From: Gammaproteobacteria bacterium | GTDB lineage: Bacteria; Pseudomonadota; Gammaproteobacteria; Steroidobacterales; Steroidobacteraceae | Length of the DNA: 64,000 bases | Assembly (NCBI GenBank): GCA_947469285.1 | Contig: CANIOW010000002.1 | Span: 62,001 to 126,000, forward strand | Reading direction: 5' to 3' | Part shown: piece by piece, positions 40,830 through 49,543 of the stretch | How the letters are laid out: every line of letters starts with the position of its first letter | How positions within the stretch are numbered: position 1 is the first letter of the stretch | Made by a program: the position numbers and the translations under genes | The notes under the pieces: model-generated | Database searches by the model: none | The model's input: the letters and a program-made list of their open reading frames with translations, nothing else | What the model was told of the DNA's origin: nothing

Positions 40830-41362
40830 CAGTCCTCTTCCCCAGCAGCCAGTGCACCCGCGGCCACCAGCACCACCCGGTCGCCCAGCACCACCACGCC
40901 AGCTTCCAGCACCCGCGCCGTGATCCCGCCATGCCCACGCATCGCGTTGTAGCCGCCTGGCCCGAGATGTTCTTCCATGCGCGAACAGGGTGCGCAGGGG
41001 CCAGTGCCCTGCAACAAGGCTGTGCCCAGGCGGAATGTAGATCTGCGCAGCGCCAAAAGATTTATCCCCGACACCACGATATTGCGCCGTGTTAGCCGTG
41101 GATCGATAGCGCCCTGGCCGAGATAGCTGCCCACGGCGAGCAGATGTTCCTGCTGCATCAGCGTCACTTGGCGTTTCGAGCTGGCCACCCCGCTAAAACG
41201 GTCGCCCAGCAGCCCTTGGCCGACGCCTATGTCAGCCCGTTCAACCGCGATAGGCGCCACGCGGCGGGCAGGCCTGAGCCCGATCCACTCCACCCGGCCT
41301 TGCTGCGGCAAGGTAGCGAGCAAACTCTGCAAGGCAGTTGCTGGCTTCGAGCGCATGGTCAC
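40829..41362 (-). CDS. MOSC-domain protein
   Basis: This 177-residue protein has VEWIGLRPARRVAPI at the start, GQGLLGDRFSGV, RRNIVVSGINLLAL and the sulfur-carrying loop GPCAPCSRMEEHLGPGGYNAMRGHGGITARVLEAG; the Cys in GPCAPC is the conserved MOSC Cys. MOSC domains move sulfur or bind molybdenum-cofactor thiolates. The partner here is unknown. It overlaps the hydrolase gene by 4 bp upstream and the MFS gene by 1 bp downstream. Confidence 0.85.
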   Translation of the reverse strand: MTMRSKPATALQSLLATLPQQGRVEWIGLRPARRVAPIAVERADIGVGQGLLGDRFSGVASSKRQVTLMQQEHLLAVGSYLGQGAIDPRLTRRNIVVSGINLLALRRSTFRLGTALLQGTGPCAPCSRMEEHLGPGGYNAMRGHGGITARVLEAGVVVLGDRVVLVAAGALAAGEED

Positions 41363-42297
41363 TCCATGCCCGTGACATCGGGCAGCGGTCGGCCCTCGAG
41401 AAACGCCGCTACCCAGCTCGCCACCGCCTTGGGCCGTTGATGGTGCAGCATGTGGGACACGCCGGGGAGCTCTGCCAACTGCGCCTTGGGGAAAGTGCGC
41501 CGCAGACCCGCATCCGTGCCGTCTTCCCCCAGCTCCGAACGGTACTCGCCAAGCTCCGCCTGCAGCAACAAGGTTGGTGCACGAATCTGCGCCCAGCAGG
41601 CCTCCTGCTCATCCCGTCGGTAATTCACCGGGTTGATCAGCTTGTGCCAGGGGTCCATAGCCAAGGCCACCCGACCCTCCGCCAGCGGCCGCGTCCACGC
41701 CTGGGCAACAAACGCTGCGCGTGCTGGCGTCAGGCGCGGTTGCCGCTTGCGCAACACCTGCGCAAACACTTCGAGCGAAGGGTAGTCGCCGAAATGCGGC
41801 AACGGCGCCTGTAACTGGTCCAGCCAGCGGCGGTACTTCTGTACCGCAGCTGCCGGCTCGGTCCGCGCCAAGCCCGGCCCATCGAGACTAATCACTCGCT
41901 CCACGCGTTCGGGACGCAGTCCGGCATAGGTCAGCGCAATATGCCCGCCCATGCTGTGACCCACGAGATTCACCGGCGCTCCGGGTGACAAACGCTCGAG
42001 CAGTGCATCGAGGTCTGCAAAGTACTGCGGAAACCAATACGGCGCCCCGGTGCCGGCAGACCGGCCAAAGCCGCGCCAATCCGGCGCACAGCAGCGCTGG
42101 GCACCAGGCCATTCATCCACCAGGAACTGCCAAGTCTCGCCCGTGTCCAAAAAACCGTGCAGCAGCACCGTCAGTGGTAACTGCGCATCGCCTTCCCAAT
42201 GGCGCACCAGCAGCGGGCCGCTGCGCAGCGGCAGCGATTCCAGCCGCGGCACGCGTCTGGGCTGGTAAGCCCCGGGCAAAGCGCCAACCGTCGTCAC
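41359..42297 (-). CDS. Alpha/beta-hydrolase fold enzyme
   Basis: This 312-residue enzyme has oxyanion-hole HGFLDTGE, the nucleophile elbow GHSMGGH, a helical cap region (about 170-225) and the acid and His near the end (LLLQAELGEYRSELGEDG and LPGVSHMLHHQRP). It is an esterase, lipase or C-C hydrolase with unknown substrate. The start overlaps the ilvA stop by 4 bp and the stop overlaps the MOSC start by 4 bp. Confidence 0.85.
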   Translation of the reverse strand: MTTVGALPGAYQPRRVPRLESLPLRSGPLLVRHWEGDAQLPLTVLLHGFLDTGETWQFLVDEWPGAQRCCAPDWRGFGRSAGTGAPYWFPQYFADLDALLERLSPGAPVNLVGHSMGGHIALTYAGLRPERVERVISLDGPGLARTEPAAAVQKYRRWLDQLQAPLPHFGDYPSLEVFAQVLRKRQPRLTPARAAFVAQAWTRPLAEGRVALAMDPWHKLINPVNYRRDEQEACWAQIRAPTLLLQAELGEYRSELGEDGTDAGLRRTFPKAQLAELPGVSHMLHHQRPKAVASWVAAFLEGRPLPDVTGME

Positions 42298-43808
42298 GCC
42301 AGAAACAACCGCGCCGCTGCGTTGCTGGTTTCCTCGGCATAATTAAAACCGAGCTCTGCCAGATGCTGCGCAAACGTGTTCGCCGATGCCGGTGGCACCT
42401 GAATACCCGCCAGCACCCGACCGTGGTCAGAGCCATGATTACGATAGTGAAACAGGCTGATGTTCCACTCCGTGCCAATCGCTTCGAGGAAACGCATCAG
42501 CGCACCGGGCCGCTCTGGGAAATCAAACCGATAGAGATGTTCATCGGTTAAGTCCGCCGCATGCCCACCGACCATGTAACGCACGTGGAGCTTGGCCAGC
42601 TCGTTGTCGCTCATGTCGGTCACCGGAAACCCCGCCGCCGCAATCTCGGCCGACAACCGTGCTTTACCTGCCGCGCCATCAGCCACCGCCACGCCCACAA
42701 AAATACGCGCCTGCAGCGCGTCGGCATAGCGGTAGTTAAATTCCGTAACGCTGCGCGACCCGAGCAGACGACAGAACCGCAGGAAGCTGCCCGGCGACTC
42801 AGGGATTTCCACCGCGAACAGTGCTTCGCGCTGCGCGCCGAGCTCCGCCCGCTCGGCCACGTGGCGCAAGCGATCGAAATTCATGTTGGCGCCGCAGTTC
42901 AGCGTGACAAACGTTTTGCCTTGCACGCCCTCGCGCGCCACGTATTTTTTTACCGCGGCCACTGCCAGCGCACCGGCAGGCTCGGCAATAGCACGGGTAT
43001 CCTCAAAGATGTCCTGAATGGCGGCACAAGTCTCGTCCGTGGTGATGAGCAAAATTTCATCCACCACCAACTGCGCGATGCGGAAAGTCTCCGCGCCCAC
43101 GGTACGCACCGCCACACCATCGTGAAACAGACCAACCCGCGGCAAGGTCACGCGCTGCCCGGCCTCGAGTGACATTTTCATGCTGGCCGCATCGACTGGC
43201 TCGACGCCGATAATGCGGATGGCTGGATACAGGCGCTTGAGATAGGCACCAATGCCGGCGATCAGACCACCACCGCCGATGGGGATAAACACGGCGTCGA
43301 TGTCTGGCCCATGCTGCCGCAGCAGCTCCATGGCGATGGTGCCCTGGCCGGCGATGACCTCCGGATCGTCAAACGGATGCACGAAGGTCATGCCACGTTC
43401 TGCCGCAAGAAGCACGGCATGCGCATGCGCGCCATCGAAATCATCGCCGTGCAGCACCACCTCGCCGCCCCGTGCGCGAACCGCCTCAACCTTGATCAGC
43501 GGCGTCGTCAGTGGCATGCAGATGACGGCGGGAATGCCGCGGTGGCTGGCAGCCAGCGCCACACCCTGCGCATGGTTGCCGGCCGAGGCACAGATCACGC
43601 CACGCTGCGCTTCCGCGTCGGACAGCTGCGCGATCTTGTTATAAGCCCCTCGGATCTTGAACGAGAACACCGGCTGGAGGTCTTCGCGCTTGAACAGCAC
43701 CGTGTTACCCAGGCGCTGCGACAGCCGCGGAGCCCGCTCTAAAGGGGACTCGATCGCCACGTCATAGACGCGGGCCTTGAGGATACGTTCGAGGTAGGTT
43801 TGCAGCAT
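42294..43808 (-). CDS. ilvA: Threonine ammonia-lyase (biosynthetic threonine deaminase)
   Basis: This 504-residue PLP enzyme converts threonine to 2-oxobutanoate and ammonia, the first committed step to isoleucine. The Schiff-base Lys is in FSFKIRGAYN, the phosphate-binding loop in IPIGGGGLIAGIG. Two ACT-like regulatory halves follow (about 320-500: FAVEIPESPGSFLRFCRLLG and YRFDFPERPGALMRFLEAIG), as in feedback-controlled enzymes. ATG 43808 gives the expected length. ilvB and ilvN in the same window supply the next step. It is the first gene of a four-gene operon with a hydrolase, MOSC and MFS gene. Confidence 0.95.
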   Translation of the reverse strand: MLQTYLERILKARVYDVAIESPLERAPRLSQRLGNTVLFKREDLQPVFSFKIRGAYNKIAQLSDAEAQRGVICASAGNHAQGVALAASHRGIPAVICMPLTTPLIKVEAVRARGGEVVLHGDDFDGAHAHAVLLAAERGMTFVHPFDDPEVIAGQGTIAMELLRQHGPDIDAVFIPIGGGGLIAGIGAYLKRLYPAIRIIGVEPVDAASMKMSLEAGQRVTLPRVGLFHDGVAVRTVGAETFRIAQLVVDEILLITTDETCAAIQDIFEDTRAIAEPAGALAVAAVKKYVAREGVQGKTFVTLNCGANMNFDRLRHVAERAELGAQREALFAVEIPESPGSFLRFCRLLGSRSVTEFNYRYADALQARIFVGVAVADGAAGKARLSAEIAAAGFPVTDMSDNELAKLHVRYMVGGHAADLTDEHLYRFDFPERPGALMRFLEAIGTEWNISLFHYRNHGSDHGRVLAGIQVPPASANTFAQHLAELGFNYAEETSNAAARLFLA

Positions 43809-43870
43809 AGGGCGACATCTTAAGCTGTCCGCGGGCCAACAGCTTGCCTGACCCACCGCAGCGCACTTCC

Positions 43871-45079
43871 ATGGCACTATGGGCCATGCGCACGGTCTAT
43901 TTGCTCGCCCTCGCCCAAGCCCTTGCTGCCTGCGGCATCATGAGCGTGGTCCTGCTGGGAGGCATTCTGGGCGCCACGATGGCCCCCACCCCCGGGCTCG
44001 CCACCTTAGCCCCGACCCTCGCCATCGTTGGTCTGGCCATCGCCACCATCCCGGCGGCACTGGCCATGCAGCGCTGGGGACGCAAGCCCGTCATGATCGG
44101 TGCCGCCCTGTTCGCGAGTCTGGCCTCACTGCTGGCCGGCTGGGGCGTAGCGCACGGGGAGTTTGCGCTGCTGTGCCTCGGTTGCTGTGGTGTCGGTATG
44201 CACAATGCCATCGTGCAGCAGTACCGCTTTGCAGCCACCGAATGGGTACCGCCCGAAGCCGCAGGTCGCGCCGTCTCAACCATCATGCTCGGCACCCTGG
44301 CCGCCGTCTTCCTCAGCCGTCAGGCGGCACTGTGGTCGGAACATTGGTGGCCCGGCCATCCGCACGCCGGCTCATTTCTCTCGCTGGCCTTGCTGTTCTT
44401 GGCCACGGCCAGCTTGCTGCTGTGGTTGCCGAGTCAGGCGCCGGCACACGCCGCAGTGGCAGCAGACACCAGTCCGTTACGCTCGCTGCGCGAACTGACC
44501 GCACAGCCAGCGCTACGCGTGGCAGTGGCCGGATCCATCGTCGCCTGGGTGGTGATGAGCTTCATCATGACGGCCACCCCGGTGAGCATGCACAACGTTG
44601 ACGGCCACGATTTCGCCGCCACCACCAACGTCATCCAGTTCCACCTGCTCGCGATGTTTATTCCAGCGTTGTTCGGTGGCTGGGTTCTCGCACAACTGGG
44701 AATACGGCGGATGATGCTCGGCGGCAGCGCCGCCATGGCCTTGTGCATTGCCATTGCCACCGTCGGCGGCCATGACGTCTTGCACTACACCTGGGCGCTG
44801 GTGCTATTGGGCATTGGCTGGAACTGGCTGTTCGTGGCCAGCACGGCCTTGCTGACCACCACCTACCGGCCTGCCGAGCGCTTTCGCGTGCAGGCCCTGA
44901 ACGAATTCATCACCTTTGGGGCACAAGCCGCCTCCTCGTTGTTTGCGGGGGCGGCCTTGTTCAGCTATGGCTGGCAGTGGTTGAACTTACTGATGCTCCC
45001 ACTGCTGGTGTTGATGGTGGGAGTGAGCTGGAGCATCCCGCTCAAGCCGGCCCATCGAGATGGGCACGCACCGCGCTAA
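43871..45079 (+). CDS. MFS transporter
   Basis: This 402-residue protein with 12 hydrophobic segments starts RTVYLLALAQALAACGIMSVV and has AALAMQRWGRKPVMIGAALFA, the 'G-(R/K)-(K/R)' MFS loop between helices 2 and 3. Its two six-helix halves are separated by a hydrophilic loop near residue 200. Such YfcJ/NNP-like proteins have unknown substrates. Divergent from ilvA across about 60 bp; the last 38 bp overlap the convergent short hydrolase gene. ATG 43871 is chosen; 43886 is also possible. Confidence 0.82.
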   Translation: MALWAMRTVYLLALAQALAACGIMSVVLLGGILGATMAPTPGLATLAPTLAIVGLAIATIPAALAMQRWGRKPVMIGAALFASLASLLAGWGVAHGEFALLCLGCCGVGMHNAIVQQYRFAATEWVPPEAAGRAVSTIMLGTLAAVFLSRQAALWSEHWWPGHPHAGSFLSLALLFLATASLLLWLPSQAPAHAAVAADTSPLRSLRELTAQPALRVAVAGSIVAWVVMSFIMTATPVSMHNVDGHDFAATTNVIQFHLLAMFIPALFGGWVLAQLGIRRMMLGGSAAMALCIAIATVGGHDVLHYTWALVLLGIGWNWLFVASTALLTTTYRPAERFRVQALNEFITFGAQAASSLFAGAALFSYGWQWLNLLMLPLLVLMVGVSWSIPLKPAHRDGHAPR

Positions 45080-45539
45080 CCGTCGCGTCGTTTTGCACCT
45101 CGACCACCCGCGCCACCAGCCCAACACGAGCGCTGGCGACACGCCGGGCCACCTCGCCGGCGGTCCCTACGGCCACCAGGTCGATAGCACGCAAACGCAG
45201 ATCGGCACATAAATCCAGCACCGCGGCCGCAGCTACCGCGAACGCCGCCGCCTCCCCCGCCACCCCATCGGGCCCATCCGATTCGCCATGCCCGGGGAAA
45301 TCGGGTGCGTAAACGGAACGGTCCTGCCCCAATTCACGCAGCCAAGGCAACAGCGAAGCACTGTTCACGCTGGCGTCGTGCAGTACCACCACCGTGGCGC
45401 GCTCATCAAAACCGCCGCCAGCAGGAAACGCTGTGCGCACGTGCAACTGGCCATAACGGCAGTCAAAATAAGCGCGCCGCAGATTCGCGGGCCGCGACGT
45501 CGGGGTCGGCGTCGGTGTCAGGCGTTTTCCAGATACCAC
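45042..45539 (-). CDS. Short alpha/beta-hydrolase-like protein, probably inactive or truncated
   Basis: This 165-residue protein starts like full-length hydrolases (RRAYFDCRYGQLHVRTAFPAGG; VVVLHDASVNSASLLPWLREL; VYAPDFPGHGESDGPDG). But where the nucleophile elbow should be, it reads LVAVGTAGEVARR, with no Ser in the G-x-S-x-G position, and the cap and the C-terminal Asp/His half are missing. Full homologues are about 250-300 residues. It overlaps the upstream glutamine-synthetase-like gene by 22 bp on the same strand and the convergent MFS gene by 38 bp. It may be a decaying gene or have a binding-only role. Confidence 0.6.
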   Translation of the reverse strand: MVSGKRLTPTPTPTSRPANLRRAYFDCRYGQLHVRTAFPAGGGFDERATVVVLHDASVNSASLLPWLRELGQDRSVYAPDFPGHGESDGPDGVAGEAAAFAVAAAAVLDLCADLRLRAIDLVAVGTAGEVARRVASARVGLVARVVEVQNDATVSAVRAHLDGPA

Positions 45540-46879
45540 TCGTAATCCACCTCAGTAATGTGTGCATTGAATTTTTCGCATTCCTGCCGCTTGACCGCCA
45601 AGAACAACTCGAAAAACGCCGGCGTGAGTGCCTCACGCAGAAACGCTGACGCCGCAGCCGCCTCTAATGCCAACGGCCAGTGCGTTGGCAACCGCGCCGC
45701 TGGGGGCGTAGCGTAGCCGTTACCGGTGGTGGGCGGTCCTGGATCCAGCTGCCGCTCCAGTCCGTAGCGGATGCCCTCCAACACCACCGCCATCGCCAGA
45801 TAGGGGTTGGCGTCGGCACCGCAGGGCCGGTGTTCCACATGGCGACTGGCGGGCGGGCCTGCCGGTATCCGCAGACTCACCGAGCGGTTATTCACCCCCC
45901 AAGCAGGCGCAATCGGCGCATAGCTGTTCTGGCGAAAACGCCGAAACGAATTGGCATGGGGCGCAAACACCGCCGTGCTTTCAATCATGGTGGCTTGCAG
46001 GCCTGCAATGGCCTGACGTAGCAGCGGCGTCCCCGCTGGGTCCTCCGCCGCGAACACATTCTCGCCGGCGCGGTTCTGCAGACTCACGTGGAGATGCAAG
46101 CCACAACCCGCCAAGGCAGCAAACGGTTTGGCCATGAAAGCACCCACCCGACCATGCCGCAGCGCCACACCCTTCACCAGGCGCTTGAACAGCACCGCCT
46201 CATCGGCAGCGCGCAAGGCATCCGGACGATGTCGCAAGGTGATTTCGAACTGGCCTGGCGCGTACTCGCTCATCAGTGTCTGTACCGGCAGACCCATGCT
46301 GCGCGCGCCCGCATAGAGATCATCCAACAACGGTGCCATACCATCAAGCTTGCCAAGGCTATAGGCGTCGATACGCGTTGCCGGTTGTCCGCCGAGCACA
46401 GCGCTGGCCGGCTTCACGCCATGGCCCTCGCGCTCCAGCAGGTAGAACTCCAGTTCCGCCGCCACCACCGGTGTGTAACCCAAGGCCTCAAGGCGCGCGA
46501 CGGCGCGCGCCAGCACATGGCGTGGGTCGGCGGTGGACGGCGCGCCGGCCAGCTCATGCTGGGTGACCAGCACCTGTGCCGTCGGCCGCGTCAGCCAGGG
46601 AGCGAGACACAGCGACCCGGCCACTGGCCACACTTTCTTATCCGCATCACCCACACTCCACACCAGCCCGGTGTCTTCCACATCCTCGCCCGTGACGTCG
46701 AGCCCCAAAATGGAGCCCGCCACGTGGCGGCCGTCGGCAAACAACGGCTCCAGCTCTTCACGGGCCAGCGTTTTGCCGCGTCCCACGCCGTTCATATCCG
46801 TGATCACCAGCTGCACCGCCTCCAGCGCCGGATGTGCGGCGAGAAACTGGCGTGCTTCGGCACTGCGATTGAGAGTCAT
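45518..46879 (-). CDS. Glutamine-synthetase-family protein (gamma-glutamyl-amine ligase type)
   Basis: This 453-residue GS-fold ligase has the beta-grasp N-terminus (VQLVITDMNGVGRGKTL), catalytic segments VVAAELEFYL, YAPGQFEITLRH, GCGLHLHVSLQ and NNRSVSLRIPAG, and a C-terminal EHRPCGADANPYLAMAVVLEG. The 'G-Q-F-E' and 'N-P-Y-L' motifs fit the PuuA/GlnA3-like subfamily, which joins glutamate to amines rather than making glutamine for biosynthesis. It overlaps the aminotransferase gene by 4 bp, pointing to a catabolic operon for an amine or amino acid controlled by the divergent GlxA-type regulator. Confidence 0.88.
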   Translation of the reverse strand: MTLNRSAEARQFLAAHPALEAVQLVITDMNGVGRGKTLAREELEPLFADGRHVAGSILGLDVTGEDVEDTGLVWSVGDADKKVWPVAGSLCLAPWLTRPTAQVLVTQHELAGAPSTADPRHVLARAVARLEALGYTPVVAAELEFYLLEREGHGVKPASAVLGGQPATRIDAYSLGKLDGMAPLLDDLYAGARSMGLPVQTLMSEYAPGQFEITLRHRPDALRAADEAVLFKRLVKGVALRHGRVGAFMAKPFAALAGCGLHLHVSLQNRAGENVFAAEDPAGTPLLRQAIAGLQATMIESTAVFAPHANSFRRFRQNSYAPIAPAWGVNNRSVSLRIPAGPPASRHVEHRPCGADANPYLAMAVVLEGIRYGLERQLDPGPPTTGNGYATPPAARLPTHWPLALEAAAASAFLREALTPAFFELFLAVKRQECEKFNAHITEVDYEWYLENA

Positions 46880-48285
46880 GCAAGCGTTCCTGACTGCAGC
46901 ACTGCCACTGCTTCACGCCACAGTGCCAGCAAATGCCGCACCTGTGTCAAGGTCGTGGCCGGCGAGACCAGCAGCATCAGGTGAAAGGGCGTAATGAGCG
47001 CTCCCCGGTTCAGCAGATACAGCCGCAGCACATCCCCCAACGCGCCGTAATGTGCCGCCAGGCTTTCCGCGCCGTTACGCGGCGGCACAGGCGAAAACCC
47101 CACTTCCAGCCGCATACCGACCCGCGACACCTGCCAGGGCAAGCCCGTGTCGGCGATGAGCGCCGTGAGCCCCTCCGCCAGCACCACAGCCAAGGCTTCC
47201 ATGTGGAGATAGGCTTGCGGCGTCATCACCTCCGCCAAGTTCGCGCGCAGCGCCGCCATGGCCATGGCGTTGGCCGACAGCGTGGTCCCCATGCCGGAGT
47301 GCCCCGCCGCCTTACTGCGCTGAACCTCTTCAATCCCGACCCGCATGGCATCGGTAAAGCCATACACCGCGCAGGGAAAACCGCCGGCCACCGCTTTGCC
47401 CAACACAAAGAAGTCGGGTTCCAGACCGTGCCGGGCGGTATAGCCACCAAGGCCGCTGCTGATCGTGTGGGTCTCGTCGATCACCAGCAACGTGCCATAG
47501 CGCCGGGTCAGCTCACGCAGCGCGCAGTGAAACCCCGCCTCGGGCAAGACCATGCCGCAATTGGTCATCACCGGCTCGGCGAGCACACAGGCGTATTCCC
47601 CAGTCGCCAGCGCCGCTTCCAACGCCAGCAGGTCATTGAAAGGCACGCAGCCGCTGTGCAAGGCCAGATCCGCCGCCTGACCGACGAGCCCGGGGCGGTT
47701 AGTCACCCGTGGCACCGCCGCATACCCCGCAGCGCCCTCCACCGCTGGCGGCACCAACGTCACCATCGCCTCATCGACCTGGCCGTGATAGCACTGGTCG
47801 AACACCAGCACCCGCTGCCGTCCCGTCAGTGCCCGCGTCCAGCGCAGGACACTGCGGTTGGCGTCGCTGGCCGTCAGCGTCACCTGCCACCAGGGCAGAC
47901 CAAAGCGCTGCGCCAGCAACGCGCCCACCTCGGCAGTGATCGCACTGGGCAGCAGGGTGGTCAGGCCAGCAGCCGCCTGCGCCTGCAGCGCCGCCACCAC
48001 CGGCGGTGGCGAGTGGCCAAACATCGCCCCGGTGTCACCCAGACAGAAATCGGCATAGTCGTGGCCGTCGACGTCGGTCAGCGTTGCACCGCTGGCGCGG
48101 GCAACATGCAGCGGCTGGGGCGTACCCCAGTCCTGCATCCAGTGCATCGGCACGCCGCCCAGCCAATGCTCCCGCCCCGCCGCGGCCAGCGCCACGCTGC
48201 GCGGGTGCTGCTGCAGATACCGTTGCTGCTCGAGCCGCCATAGTCGGTGAATCGACTCCCGCTCCACACCGGCACGCAAACTCAT
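46876..48285 (-). CDS. Class III aminotransferase family protein
   Basis: This 469-residue PLP enzyme (fold type I) has the class III motifs FLLPSAI..., LLVIDETHTISSGLGG (PLP-binding Asp) and FVLGKAVAGGFPCAVYG (the Schiff-base Lys), with sequence nearest to glutamate-1-semialdehyde/aspartate-aminotransferase-family proteins. I chose ATG 48285 because GGGAG lies about 8 bases upstream and MSLRAGVERESIHRLW is a plausible start; the frame is open to 48393. With the adjoining glutamine-synthetase-like gene it probably works on a gamma-glutamylated or free amine. Substrate unknown. Confidence 0.88.
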   Translation of the reverse strand: MSLRAGVERESIHRLWRLEQQRYLQQHPRSVALAAAGREHWLGGVPMHWMQDWGTPQPLHVARASGATLTDVDGHDYADFCLGDTGAMFGHSPPPVVAALQAQAAAGLTTLLPSAITAEVGALLAQRFGLPWWQVTLTASDANRSVLRWTRALTGRQRVLVFDQCYHGQVDEAMVTLVPPAVEGAAGYAAVPRVTNRPGLVGQAADLALHSGCVPFNDLLALEAALATGEYACVLAEPVMTNCGMVLPEAGFHCALRELTRRYGTLLVIDETHTISSGLGGYTARHGLEPDFFVLGKAVAGGFPCAVYGFTDAMRVGIEEVQRSKAAGHSGMGTTLSANAMAMAALRANLAEVMTPQAYLHMEALAVVLAEGLTALIADTGLPWQVSRVGMRLEVGFSPVPPRNGAESLAAHYGALGDVLRLYLLNRGALITPFHLMLLVSPATTLTQVRHLLALWREAVAVLQSGTLA

Positions 48286-48577
48286 CGAACGTCTCCCGGG
48301 CGCGAACCTGAGCGCGACCATAGGGGCAAGATACCGCAAGCCATGGTGGTCGCGGGCCGCCGCTGAGTTCGTCGGGGTAACCCGTAAATCCACTGCGGGG
48401 AAGGCCCAGTGCCGATAAGGGCTTTTACCGACTTCCGGTCCTATACAAAAGTCGCCAATATGTAAATGTTAGTCGTTAACACGATAATACCCGCGAAATA
48501 ACATGCAAAAATAAGGTCTATTACGGTCGGCGACCGACAAATAAAGCTAGAGGGGGGGTAGAGCGATAGCTCCGATC
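48286..48577. promoter_or_regulatory. A/T-rich divergent promoter region between aminotransferase and GlxA-type genes
   Basis: This 292-bp region is unusually A/T-rich from about 48440 on. It contains a palindrome GTCGG-CGA-CCGAC (48526-48538) and a GTTAAC-centred segment near 48475, both plausible operators. It must hold the promoters for the GS-like/aminotransferase operon and the regulator. No gene is supported. Confidence 0.5.
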
Positions 48578-49543
48578 ATGCCCATTAAAGTAGTCTTTCT
48601 ACTACTGCCGCAGTTTTCCATGATGGCCTTTGCCGCGGCCCTAGAGCCACTGCGAGCTGCGAATCGGCTGGGTAACCGGACACTCTACGAATGGACGCTC
48701 GCCTCCGCAGACGGCGAGCCGGTCAAAGACAGCAACGGCATCTCCCTCAACGTCCAGTCCGCGCTCTCCTCGGTGCAAACACCACAGCTGCTGCTGGTCT
48801 GTGCCGGACTAGATCCCTTGAGCATCACGCGCAGCCATCCGCAACTGCGCACGCAAGTGCAGCATCTGGCCAGCCATGGCTGCCGGGTCGGTGGGATCAG
48901 CAGTGGCGCCTTCCTGCTGGCCGAGGCAGGCCTGCTCGACGGGCGTCGGTGTACCGTCCACTGGGAATACACCGGCTTATTCGCGGCACGCTATCCACAC
49001 ACCCAGCTGGTCCCAGACTTGTTCGTGGCCGATGGCAATATACTCACCTGCTCCGGTGGCACCGCGGCGCTGGAACTGATGCTGCAGTTAATTCACGAAC
49101 ACGGCGGCCAGGCGCTGGCCAGCAAGGTCGCCGAGCACCTGATTCATCCACGTCTGCATAAAACCGTGAGCCTGCCAAATATCGACCCGGCTCCAGGGCG
49201 AGCGGTTACCCACCCCAAGCTCAGCAAAATTATCCGGCAAATGGAAAGCGCTCTCGCCGAGCCACTGGCTCCGCCAACGATCGCCACCGAAGCGGGCCTG
49301 TCGACACGACAAGTGGAGCGACTGTTCCAGCGCCATCTCCATCAGTCGCCCGGCGCCTTCTATCTCGCACTACGCCTGCGTCATGCCAGGCAATTGCTCC
49401 GCAACACCGCCTTGTCGATCCACGCCATCGCTGCCGACTGTGGCTTCAACTCGACTTCGCATTTCTGTCACAGCTACCGCCGACATTACGGCCACAGCCC
49501 CACCATGGAACGCAAACAGTACGCGTCGCTCCAAATCAAGTAG
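48578..49543 (+). CDS. GlxA-family transcriptional regulator (DJ-1/PfpI plus AraC HTH)
   Basis: This 321-residue regulator has an N-terminal DJ-1/PfpI-type domain (about 1-190: IKVVFLLLPQFSMMAFAAALEPLRAAN; GGISSGAFLLAEAGLL at the nucleophile-elbow position) and a C-terminal AraC HTH pair (about 215-315: TIATEAGLSTRQVERLFQRHL and SIHAIAADCGFNSTSHFCHSYRRHYG). GlxA-type regulators (such as GbdR, CdhR, ArgR of pseudomonads) sense a small metabolite through the first domain and activate catabolic operons. Here the divergent GS-like/aminotransferase operon is the expected target. Its last 8 bp overlap folD, which runs the other way. Confidence 0.9.
   Translation: MPIKVVFLLLPQFSMMAFAAALEPLRAANRLGNRTLYEWTLASADGEPVKDSNGISLNVQSALSSVQTPQLLLVCAGLDPLSITRSHPQLRTQVQHLASHGCRVGGISSGAFLLAEAGLLDGRRCTVHWEYTGLFAARYPHTQLVPDLFVADGNILTCSGGTAALELMLQLIHEHGGQALASKVAEHLIHPRLHKTVSLPNIDPAPGRAVTHPKLSKIIRQMESALAEPLAPPTIATEAGLSTRQVERLFQRHLHQSPGAFYLALRLRHARQLLRNTALSIHAIAADCGFNSTSHFCHSYRRHYGHSPTMERKQYASLQIK

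Noticed and set aside
46933-48243. Long open frame antisense to the aminotransferase gene
   Set aside because: His/Arg/Gln-rich composition with no motif; the aminotransferase frame has all catalytic landmarks.
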